Positions 18,214 through 26,700 of a stretch of DNA of 64,000 nt are shown piece by piece. Location of the stretch: contig JACKDU010000016.1 of NCBI GenBank assembly GCA_020633335.1, positions 35,575-99,574 of the forward strand. The letters run 5' to 3'. Made by a program: the position numbers and the translations under genes. How positions within the stretch are numbered: position 1 is the first letter of the stretch; each line of letters opens with the position of its first letter. Source of the DNA: Myxococcales bacterium (lineage in GTDB: Bacteria > Myxococcota_A > Polyangia > Nannocystales > Nannocystaceae). The notes under the pieces are model-generated. The model was not told the DNA's origin, did not search any database, and saw only the letters and a program-made list of their open reading frames with translations.

Positions 18214-19064
18214 GCGGCGGCGCCCTCCGCCGCGAGCGCGCCGAGGAGGCGGCAGAGCTCGTCGCCGCTGAGCGATCGCTGGTAGGTCGCCGGGTCGTCG
18301 GCGCGGCCGGCCTCGAAGGCGGCGACGTAGCGCTCGACGTGGCGCGGGCTGACGCCGGTGAGGGCGGCGATCGCCGCCGGCGCGCGGCCGGCCTGGTGGA
18401 GCCCGATCACCAGGTTCTGCCGCCCCTTGCGGACGCTCGCGGGGTCGATGAGGAAGCGGTAGGGGCGGCCGAGGTAGCGCCGACGGAGGGGATCCGCGCC
18501 GCGCTTGAGGGTGAGGCCGACGCGCGGCGAGGTCACGACCTCGCGGGCTTCGCCGGGCCGTCGGAGCTCGAGGAAGAGCGGCGAGCTCGCGCCGGCGGGG
18601 GGATCGATCGCCGGATCGAAGGCGCCCGCGAGGGCGGCGACGCTGGCCTCGCCGGTGAGGGCGAGGATCCGATCGACGACCGCGCAGGAGCCCTCGATCC
18701 GGGCGCCGTCCTCGATCGCCTCGATCGCCCGCAGGAGGATCCCGCCGTGGATCGCCGGGGCGCCGACGGCGACGTCGAGGCCCTTGTAGGTGCCGCCCTT
18801 GTAGGTGCCGCCCTGGCGGTGGAAGTACCAGCGGCCGCGCTCGCGCTGGATCGGATCGAGGTGGGTGAAGGGATCGGGGTGGACGGCGCTGGTCCAGTAG
18901 AATTCGATCTCGGCGATCCGATGGGCGACGCCGGCGATCCGCAGGGTGACCTCGCCGAGGAGGAGCGCGGCGATCCGGGCGAAGGCGGCGGCGTGCTCGG
19001 CCTCGGCGGTCGCGTCGGTCGGCAGGAGGGGGACGAGGGCCTCGGTCAGCGTCGGCAACGTCAC
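18210..19064 (-). CDS. Soluble protein with YKGLD motif, unknown function
   Basis: A 284-residue protein with no signal peptide. The most striking segment is RGRWYFHRQGGTYKGGTYKG followed by LDVAVG, near residues 78-100. Here the five codons for GGTYK are duplicated in tandem, which at DNA level is an exact 15-bp repeat (about 18783-18812). EIEFYWTSAVHPDPFTH lies just before it, and two later Arg-rich motifs (TSPRVGLTLKRG, RRRYLGRPYRF) look like a conserved active site. The C-terminal 60 residues (AAIAALTGVSPRHVERYVA) resemble a helix-turn-helix. I cannot name the family. It forms an overlapping pair with the gene downstream. Confidence 0.6.
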   Translation of the reverse strand: MTLPTLTEALVPLLPTDATAEAEHAAAFARIAALLLGEVTLRIAGVAHRIAEIEFYWTSAVHPDPFTHLDPIQRERGRWYFHRQGGTYKGGTYKGLDVAVGAPAIHGGILLRAIEAIEDGARIEGSCAVVDRILALTGEASVAALAGAFDPAIDPPAGASSPLFLELRRPGEAREVVTSPRVGLTLKRGADPLRRRYLGRPYRFLIDPASVRKGRQNLVIGLHQAGRAPAAIAALTGVSPRHVERYVAAFEAGRADDPATYQRSLSGDELCRLLGALAAEGAAA

Positions 19065-19116
19065 CGTGATAGCCGCTCGCGCGGCCGGCGGGAACTCCTG
19101 ATCGTCGGATCGTCGA

Positions 19117-19746
19117 TCAGCGGCGGAAGGGGAGGGCGCGGGGATCGGCGAGGAGGACGAGATCCGGGCGGACCTCAGCGAGCGCGAGGCGCCAGCGCTC
19201 GAAGTCGTCGCTCGCCGGGCCGAGGGCAGGCCAGCCGCCGGCGAGGGCGTTTGCCTCGCTGCTCGCGGCGCTGAGCCAGGCGAGCGCCGGCGTCATCATG
19301 ATCAGGAAGCTCATCAGGAGCGAGAGGCGGAAGTAGCCCCAAAGGCCAGACGCGCCGCAGGCGGCGACGAAGACCGCGACGACCGCGGCGATCGAGAGGC
19401 CGATCGCCAGGTTGCGGCGGCGGCGGTGCGCGGGGGTCAGGGTCGGCGGTCGGTTGCGGGCGGAGCTCACCAGGCGGATCGCCCAGCCGTCGGCGCCCGG
19501 GTTCTCGTCGAGGAAGAAGTGGGTGCTGACGACCGCGTGGAAGGAGCCGCGGCGGACCGAGATCCGGGCGCCCGCGACCAGCCCGCGGAGGTGGGTGAGG
19601 CGGGTCTCATAGCCGGCGGAGCGCGGGAAGTGGCGCTGACAGACGCGCTCGGCGGTGGTCGCCAGGGCGTCGACCGCGTGGCACGCCTCCTCCCTCGTCC
19701 ATGAGACCCGCCGCTCCGCCCAACAAAGTCGATCATCCCCCATCAC
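19117..19746 (-). CDS. Two-pass inner-membrane protein of unknown function
   Basis: A 209-residue protein with a soluble N-terminal domain of about 105 residues (HFFLDENPGADGWAIRLVS) and two adjacent hydrophobic helices near residues 112-133 and 138-158. A short cytoplasmic C-terminal tail ends LLADPRALPFRR. Arg-rich RRRRNLAIG before the first helix predicts the N-terminal domain in the cytoplasm. No enzyme motif is visible. It is the last minus-strand gene before the 552-base intergenic region that precedes the metal efflux operon. Confidence 0.6.
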   Translation of the reverse strand: MMGDDRLCWAERRVSWTREEACHAVDALATTAERVCQRHFPRSAGYETRLTHLRGLVAGARISVRRGSFHAVVSTHFFLDENPGADGWAIRLVSSARNRPPTLTPAHRRRRNLAIGLSIAAVVAVFVAACGASGLWGYFRLSLLMSFLIMMTPALAWLSAASSEANALAGGWPALGPASDDFERWRLALAEVRPDLVLLADPRALPFRR

Positions 19747-20025
19747 AAATCAGGTTAGCGGGGGGCGGCTAGCGCGTCTATTGCTCTCATCCGCTCGCAC
19801 CAAGCGAGGCGGGATCGGGCGCGGCGCTCGCGGGCGCGCCCGATCCCGCGGTGGCAGGCGCGAGCGCTGCGCGGCCGCGCCCCGGACGCGGTGTCGGGGC
19901 GCCGTCCTTGTGTCTAGCGGGGGCCCCGTCGGCGACCGCGCGCGGGGCCGCGACGGGGTGAGTTCGCGCGAGCGCTGGGCGGCCGGGCGACGAGGCGTCC
20001 GCGTCGCCGAGCTCCGACCGCCTTG

Positions 20026-20083
20026 AGATGTCCCTATGGTCATGTTGTCGTCGCGTCGACGTACTATGTCCATTGAGACATCT
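20026..20083. repeat. Imperfect inverted repeat in the efflux operon upstream region
   Basis: AGATGTCCCTATGG (20026-20039) matches the reverse complement of CCATTGAGACATCT (20070-20083) at 12 of 14 positions, with 30 bases between. The right arm also contains its own small dyad, ATGTC/GACAT. It might be a regulator site or a remnant of a mobile repeat. Confidence 0.5.
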
Positions 20084-20201
20084 TGTTGATGCGCCGGGGG
20101 GGCGCCGGGCTCCGGTCGCGCGCGACCCTGGGGGCTGCCTCGGGGTCCTTGACGAGGTCCTCCCGGGGCGACCTCTCCCGCGGGTCGGGTCGGCCAATTT
20201 G

Positions 20202-20211
20202 AGAATATTCT
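20202..20211. promoter_or_regulatory. Palindromic AT-rich candidate operator
   Basis: AGAATATTCT is a perfect 10-base palindrome in one of the few AT-rich patches of the window, 87 bases before the first gene of the metal efflux operon. Its position suits an operator or a promoter -10 area. No known metal-regulator consensus can be assigned. Confidence 0.35.
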
Positions 20212-20298
20212 GAAGCCATGTCGCGAGTCGCCATCCGCCCCCTGGCGGCCCGCTGAGCCGCCTTGCGCGGCCGATCTCGCTGGTGTACGTAGAGGGCG

Positions 20299-21663
20299 AT
20301 GGGAGTCCTCTCGCGGACGCTCGGCGCCGCGGCGCTCGCCCTCGTCGGGGGCTGCGCCAGCGCCATCGAGCGTTCGAACGCCGAGGCGCTCGCCCGGGTC
20401 GAGCCGACGATCGAGCCGCTCGGCGTCGAGTGGGTCGGCGACACCCGCAGGGAGCCCGGCGGCGATCTCGACGGCTCGCTCGACGCCTACGTCGCCCACG
20501 CGCTCGCCCGCTCGCCGACCCTGCGGGCGCGCTTCGACGAGTGGCGGGCGGCGAGCCACGCCCCGCGGGCGGCCCGGCGCTTCCCTGACCTGATGGTCAG
20601 CTACGCCGGCTGCATCGTCGGCGCCGAGCGCTGCGTCGGGCCGATGGGCCAGCGGGTCGGGGTCATGCAGTGGTTCCCCTGGCCGACCACCCTGAGCGCG
20701 GCCTCCGACGCCGAGGCCTACCTCGCGCTCGCGGCCCAGCGCCGCTTCGAGGCCGAGGCGCTGGCGATCAGCGCGGCGGTCGCCCGGGCCTACTGGCGGC
20801 TCTGGGCGGTGCGGGCGAGCCGCGAGGTCCAGCGCGCGCAGATCGAGGTCGTCCGCGGCCTCTCCGAGCTCGTCCGCGTCCGGGTCGAGACCGGCGCGGT
20901 CAGCCTCGGCGCGCTCGCCCAGATCGACCTGACGATCGCCCGCCAGGAGGACCGCCTGGTCTCCCTCGACGCCCGCGAGCGGGAGGCCAGCGCGGCGCTC
21001 GCCGAGGTGATCGGCGAGGCCGGGATCGAGACCCCGACGCGGGCCGAGCCGCCCTCGCCGTCGACCCCCGCGGAGCCCCTCAGCGCGCTCCAGGAGGCGA
21101 TCGGTGAGCACCCGCGGGTGACCGAGATCGAGCTCTGGGCGAGCGCCAGCGGCGAGCGGGCGCGGGCGGTCGGCGCCCACCGCTTCCCCAGCCTGGGCCT
21201 CGGCGCCGACTGGATCATCGGCCGTCAGGCGACCGCGACGACGCCGCAGGCGATGCACATGCTGATGATCTCCGCGAGCCTCAAGATCCCGCTCTCGGTC
21301 GGGGCGATCCGGGCCGATCGGGCGCGGGCCGAGGCCGAGGGCGCGGCCCACAACGCGCGGGCGCTGGCCGCCCGGCAGCGGGCCTACGCCGCGCTCGAGG
21401 AGGCGCTGGCGGCCGTCGAGGACTCGCGGCGGCGGACGGTGCTCTACCGGAGCACGCTCCTGCCGCAGGCCGAGACCGCCTTCGGCGCGCTCCAGGGGGC
21501 CTACCAGGCCGGCGAGGTCGGCCTCGCCGACATCCTCCTGGCCGAGCGCGACCTCCTCGATCTCGAGCTCGCGGAGATCGACGTCCAGGCCGAGCACGCG
21601 ATCGCCTGGGCGACCCTCGACGAGGTCGTCGGTCGGCCGGTGGCGAGAGGAGATGGCCGATGA
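20299..21663 (+). CDS. TolC-family outer-membrane efflux channel (CusC-like)
   Basis: A 454-residue lipoprotein (LALVGGC, Cys19) of the outer-membrane efflux family. The periplasmic part is almost wholly alpha-helical, with the heptad-rich repeats expected for the TolC tunnel (for example AQRRFEAEALAISAAVARAY and YQAGEVGLADILLAERD). The latter is the typical second-repeat motif where YxxGxxxxxDxLxAxxxL precedes the end of the coiled coil. It should form the trimeric exit duct for the RND pump encoded downstream. Its stop overlaps the start of the membrane-fusion gene (ATGA at 21660-21663), so the operon is translationally coupled. Confidence 0.9.
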   Translation: MGVLSRTLGAAALALVGGCASAIERSNAEALARVEPTIEPLGVEWVGDTRREPGGDLDGSLDAYVAHALARSPTLRARFDEWRAASHAPRAARRFPDLMVSYAGCIVGAERCVGPMGQRVGVMQWFPWPTTLSAASDAEAYLALAAQRRFEAEALAISAAVARAYWRLWAVRASREVQRAQIEVVRGLSELVRVRVETGAVSLGALAQIDLTIARQEDRLVSLDAREREASAALAEVIGEAGIETPTRAEPPSPSTPAEPLSALQEAIGEHPRVTEIELWASASGERARAVGAHRFPSLGLGADWIIGRQATATTPQAMHMLMISASLKIPLSVGAIRADRARAEAEGAAHNARALAARQRAYAALEEALAAVEDSRRRTVLYRSTLLPQAETAFGALQGAYQAGEVGLADILLAERDLLDLELAEIDVQAEHAIAWATLDEVVGRPVARGDGR

Positions 21664-23765
21664 GCCAGGTCGATGTGGACGAGGCGGAGGCGCCGCGGGG
21701 GTCGCGGGCGGTGAGCGGGGAGCTCGGGGACAGCGCGCGCGAGGGCGCGGTCGACGAGGGAGGCGCGGCCGCGGCCGACGACGGGCGCTCGCAGGAGGTC
21801 GCCGCCACGCCGACGCCACCCGCCGAGGAGCCCGCCGGCGCGCGCGCGTCGGTGACGACGTCGGCGCCCGCGGGCCTCGACGCGCCCCTGGCGGTCGCTG
21901 GTCGCTCGGCGCTCTGGCGGCGCGCCGGCCTCGGCCTCCTGGTGATCCTCGCCTTCATCGTCGGCCTCCGGGTCGGCAGCGGCGGCCCGCCTGCGACCTC
22001 GCCGGAGGCCGGTGCGGGCGGGCCTGCGGCCGCGGCCGCGAGCGCGGCGAAGGAGGTGATCTGGACCTGCTCGATGCACCCGCAGATCCGCATGCGCGAG
22101 CCCGGCCTCTGCCCGATCTGCGGGATGGATCTGATCCCCGCGAGCGAGGGCGACGGCGCCTCGTCGGAGGCGCTCGGGCCGACGACGCTCACGCCGTCCG
22201 CGCGCGCGCTCGCCAAGGTGCGGACCTCGCCGGTGCTCCGCCGCGAGCCGCGGGCCGAGCTCCGCCTCCTCGGCCGCGTCGACTACGACGAGTCGAGCCT
22301 GCGGGCCGTCACCGCCTGGACCGGCGGCCGCATCGATCGCCTGCGGGTGCGGGTGACCGGCGCGGCGATCCGCAAGGGGCAGGTGATCGCCACCCTCTAC
22401 AGCCCCGAGGTCTACACCGCGACCCGCGATCTCGTGCAGGCGACGATCGCCGCCGAGAAGCTCGGCGGCGGCCTCCACTCGTCGGCCAAGCTCGCCGGCG
22501 CCGCCCTCGAGTCGGCCCGCGAGCGCCTCCGCCTCCTCGGGGTCTCCGACGACCAGATCGCCAAGATCGAGCGCGAGCGCGCGGCCCCGCGGACCGTCGA
22601 GATCCGCTCGCCCTTCGCCGGCACGGTGCTCGAGCGCGTGGTCGAGGAGGGCGACTACGTGCAGCCGGGGTCGGCGCTCTTCAACGTCGCCGACCTCTCG
22701 AAGGTGTGGATCCAGATCGACGCCTACGAGCCCGACCTCCCCTACCTCAGGGTCGGCCAGGAGGTCGTCGTCGAGGCCGCGTCGCTCCCCGACGAGGCGC
22801 TGGTCGGCAAGGTCGCGTTCATCGATCCGGTGGTCGACCACCGCACGCGGACGGCGAAGGTGCGGATCGAGGTCGAGAACCGCGGCGGCCAGCTCCGCCC
22901 CGGGGTCTTCGCCGAGGCGCTGATCCGGATCGACGCCGACGAGCGCGGCGAGGGCCCCTCGCTGGTGATCCCGGCGAGCGCCCCGCTCTTCACCGGCCGC
23001 CGCTCGGTGGTCTACGTCGAGGTCCCGGGGATGGAGCGGCCGACCTACGAGCTCCGCGAGGTCCGCCTCGGCGCCCAGGCGGGGCCCTTCTACCCGGTGC
23101 TCGCCGGCCTCTCGGAGGGCGAGGTCGTGGTCACCCGCGGGGCCTTCGTCCTCGACGCCGATCTCCAGCTCGCCGGCGGCCAGAGCATGATGACGCTCCC
23201 CGACGATCGCGCGAGCGCGCCGACGCCGACGCTGCAGGTGCCGAGCGAGCTCCGCGAGGCGCTTCGGCCGGTGGTCGCCACCTACCTCGACGCCCAGACC
23301 CACCTCGCCGGCGACGCGATCGACGAGGCCCGCGAGGATCTCGTGCGGCTCGCGGAGATCGTCGTCGATCTCCGGCCGCCGGGCCCGAAGGCCGCCCGCG
23401 ACGCCTGGCAGGCCCACGCGTCGGCGCTCGGCGGTCACGCCCGCCACGCCGCCCAGGGCAAGGACGCCGCCGATCTCCGGCGGGCCTTCGAGCACCTCAG
23501 CGCGGCGATCGAGGAGCTCCTCGAGACCTTCGGGAACCCGCTCTCGGAGCCCCTGCGGATCGCCTACTGCCCGATGGCCTTCGACTCGCGGGGGGCCGCC
23601 TGGGTGCAGCGCGACGACGCGCTGGCCAACCCCTACTACGGCGCGGCGATGCTCCGCTGCGGCGAGTTCCGGGCGACCGTCCTCGCCGGCGAGCTCCTCG
23701 CCCGGAGCGCGGGCGCGGGCGCGGCCCCGGCGGCCGGCGGCGACGATCACGGGCACCACCACTGA
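21660..23765 (+). CDS. Heavy-metal membrane-fusion protein with HMBD and DUF3347-like domains (CusB-like)
   Basis: A 701-residue periplasmic adaptor. After a low-complexity cytoplasmic tail of about 85 residues there is one membrane helix (about 87-107). A heavy-metal binding domain follows near 138-165 with the motifs CSMHPQ and CPICGMDL, then HlyD-type barrel, hairpin and lipoyl parts (RVDYDESSLRAV, IRSPFAGTVLERVVEEGDYV, VWIQIDAYEPDLPYLRVGQ). The C-terminal part resembles DUF3347 (helical, about 525-625) and ends with a second Cys motif YCPMAF and a His-rich tail HGHHH. These metal-binding sites point to copper or silver. It links the RND pump and the outer-membrane channel. ATGA overlap with the preceding gene supports the start at 21660. 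Confidence 0.92.
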   Translation: MSQVDVDEAEAPRGSRAVSGELGDSAREGAVDEGGAAAADDGRSQEVAATPTPPAEEPAGARASVTTSAPAGLDAPLAVAGRSALWRRAGLGLLVILAFIVGLRVGSGGPPATSPEAGAGGPAAAAASAAKEVIWTCSMHPQIRMREPGLCPICGMDLIPASEGDGASSEALGPTTLTPSARALAKVRTSPVLRREPRAELRLLGRVDYDESSLRAVTAWTGGRIDRLRVRVTGAAIRKGQVIATLYSPEVYTATRDLVQATIAAEKLGGGLHSSAKLAGAALESARERLRLLGVSDDQIAKIERERAAPRTVEIRSPFAGTVLERVVEEGDYVQPGSALFNVADLSKVWIQIDAYEPDLPYLRVGQEVVVEAASLPDEALVGKVAFIDPVVDHRTRTAKVRIEVENRGGQLRPGVFAEALIRIDADERGEGPSLVIPASAPLFTGRRSVVYVEVPGMERPTYELREVRLGAQAGPFYPVLAGLSEGEVVVTRGAFVLDADLQLAGGQSMMTLPDDRASAPTPTLQVPSELREALRPVVATYLDAQTHLAGDAIDEAREDLVRLAEIVVDLRPPGPKAARDAWQAHASALGGHARHAAQGKDAADLRRAFEHLSAAIEELLETFGNPLSEPLRIAYCPMAFDSRGAAWVQRDDALANPYYGAAMLRCGEFRATVLAGELLARSAGAGAAPAAGGDDHGHHH

Positions 23766-23782
23766 GGGGAGCGCGGGCGGCG

Positions 23783-26700
23783 ATGGCGAGCGAGCACGAG
23801 GCGCGGGAGGAGGCCGACGAGCGGCGCTGGGAGGCGCTGATCGGCTTCTTCGTCGCCAACAAGCTGGTCGTCTTCATCCTCGCCGCGGTGGTCGCGGTCC
23901 TCGGCCTGGTCTTCGCGCCCTTCGCCTGGGAGCTGGGCTCGCTGCCCCGCGATCCGATCGCCGTCGACGCGCTCCCGGACACCGGCGAGAACCAGCAGAT
24001 CGTCTTCACCGAGTGGCCGGGTCGATCGCCGCGGGACGTCGAGGATCAGATCACCTACCCGCTGACGACCGCGCTCCTCGGGGTGCCGGGGATCAAGACC
24101 GTCCGCGGGATCTCGATGTTCGGCTTCTCGTCGATCTACGTGATCTTCGAGGACGAGATCGAGTTCTACTGGTCGCGCTCGCGGGTCCTCGAGAAGCTCG
24201 CCTCGCTCCCGCGGGGGACGCTCCCCGAGGGCGCCGCGCCGACCCTGGGCCCCGACGCGACCGCCCTCGGCCAGGTCTTCTGGTACACCCTCGAGCCCCG
24301 CGACGCCGACGGCGAGGTGGTCGGCGGCGCCTTCGACCTCGACGAGCTCCGCTCGATCCAGGACTACAACGTCCGCTACGCGCTCCAGGCGGTCCCCGGC
24401 GTCGCCGAGGTCGCGTCGATCGGCGGCTTCGTCCGCGAGTACCAGGTCGACGTCGACCCCCAGGCGATGCAGGCGATGGCGGTCTCGCTCGGCGAGATCG
24501 CCGGCGCGGTCCGCAAGGCCAACCTCGACGTCGGCGCCCGCACCCTCGAGATCAACGGCGCCGAGTACATGATCCGCGGGCTCGGCTTCATCGAGTCGAC
24601 CGAGGATCTCGAGGAGGTCGTCGTCGCCGCCCGCGAGCACACGCCGATCCGGGTCAAGGACGTCGCCCGGGTCGGCCTCGGCCCGGCGCTGCGGGCCGGC
24701 GTCCTCGACAGCGGCGGCGCCGAGGCGGTCGGCGGGGTCGTGGTCGTCCGCTACGGCGAGAACCCGCTCGCGGTGATCGACCGGGTGAAGGCGAAGATCG
24801 CCGAGATCGGCCACGGCCTCCCCAGCCGCGAGGTCGACGGCCGCCGCGCCCAGGTCACGCTTGTGCCCTTCTACGACCGCACCGGGCTGATCCACGAGAC
24901 CCTGGCGACGCTCTCGTCGGCGCTGATCCAGCAGGTGCTGATCACGATCGCGGTGATCCTGATCATCCTCCGCCACCTCCCGAGCTCGCTCCTGGTGTCG
25001 ATGGTCCTGCCGCTCGGGGTCCTCACGACCTTCGTGCTCATGCGCCTCGGAGGGGTCGACGCCAACGTGATGGCCCTCGGCGGGATCGCGATCGCGATCG
25101 GGACGATGGTCGACGTCGGCATCGTCTTCACCGAGAACATCGTCCAGCACCTCGACGAGGCGCCGCCGGGGGGCTGGGGTGAGCGCGCGGCGATCGTCCG
25201 GCGGGCCGCCGGCGAGGTCGCGGCCGCGGTCTTCACCTCGATCACCACGACGGTCCTCGCCTTCCTGCCGATCTTCGGGCTCACGGGCCCCGAGGGGAAG
25301 CTCTTCGCGCCGCTCGCCTACACCAAGACCTTCGCGCTGATCGCCGCCTTCCTGGTCGCGCTGGTGGTCCTGCCGGCGATCGCCCACCTCGTCCTCCGCG
25401 GCCGCGGGCAGCGGCTGGGGCGGCCTCACCTCCTCGACCTGGCGATCGCCGGGATCGGCGTCCTGGCCCTCGCCAGCGGGGCCCTGGGGGCCGGCCTCGC
25501 GCTCCTGACGATCGGCGGGGTCCGCCTCGCCGGGCCGCGCCTCCCCCGCGCGCTCGCCTGGCTGCCGGCGGCGCTGACCAACGGGATCGCCGGGGTCTTC
25601 GTCGTCTACACCCTGGTCAAGTTCTGGATGCCCCTCGGGCCAGGTCACTCGCTGGCCGACAACCTGGTCTTCGTCGGCCTCGTGGTCGGGCCGCTGGCGC
25701 TCCTCTTCCTCGGCTTCCAGCGGGTCTATCGCCGCCTCCTCGCGCTCTGCCTCGATCACAAGGTCGCCTTCCTCGCGCTCAACCTGGCGATCGTCCTCAC
25801 CGGCGCGCTCTCCTGGCTGGGCGGCGAGCGGGTGGTCGGGGCGCTCCCCGAGGGCCTGCGGGGGCCGCTCGCGGGGGCGCTCACCCGCGCCTTCCCGGGC
25901 CTGCGGGACGACCTGATGCCGCCCTTCGACGAGGGCTCCTTCCTCTTCATGCCGACGACGACGCCGCATGCGTCGGTCGGCGAGGCGCGGGCGATGCTCA
26001 GCGAGATGGACGCGGCGATCGCCGCGATCCCCGAGGTCTCGGAGGTCGTCGGCAAGATCGGCCGGGCCGAGAGCCCGCTCGATCCGGCGCCGCTCTCGAT
26101 GTTCGAGGTCGTCGTCAACTACGTCCCCGAGTACCGCAAGGGGCCGGACGGCGAGCTCCTCACCTTCCGCTACGACGAGGCGCGCGGCGACTTCGTCCGC
26201 GACGACGAGGGCGAGCTCGTCCCCGATCCCGAGGGGCGACCCTTCCGCCTCTGGCGCGACGAGATCCGCGAGCCCGACGACATCTGGCGCGAGATCGCCC
26301 GGGTCGGGCGGGTCCCCGGGGTCACCGGGGCGCCCGAGCTGATGCCGATCAAGACCCGGCTGGTGATGCTCCAGACCGGCATGCGCTCGGCCCTCGGGCT
26401 CAAGATCCGCGGCCCGGATCTCGAGACGATCGAGCGCTTCGGCCTCCGCCTCGAGGCCGAGCTCCGGACGATCCCGGAGGTCAACCCGGAGAGCGTCGTC
26501 GCCGATCGGATCGTCGGCAAGCCCTACCTCGAGATCGAGCTCGACCGCCCGGCGATCGCCCGCCACGGCCTCACGGTGGTCGACGTCCAGGACCTCCTCC
26601 AGATCGCCCTCGGCGGCGAGGTGCTGACCCGGACGGTCGAGGGCCGCGAGCGCTACCCGGTGCGCGTCCGCTACATGCGGGAGGAGCGGGACAGCCTCGA

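Larger units (their letters stand above)
19747..20298. other. 552-base intergenic region with several dyads
   Basis: No convincing gene is seen. The stretch holds an imperfect inverted repeat (20026-20083), an AT-rich patch with palindrome AGAATATTCT (20202-20211), and a possible 12-codon leader ORF (MSRVAIRPLAAR, 20218-20256) before the efflux operon. Two elements in the inverted repeat resemble degenerate copies of the TGTCC-N4-GGACA palindrome found elsewhere in the window. Confidence 0.6.
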
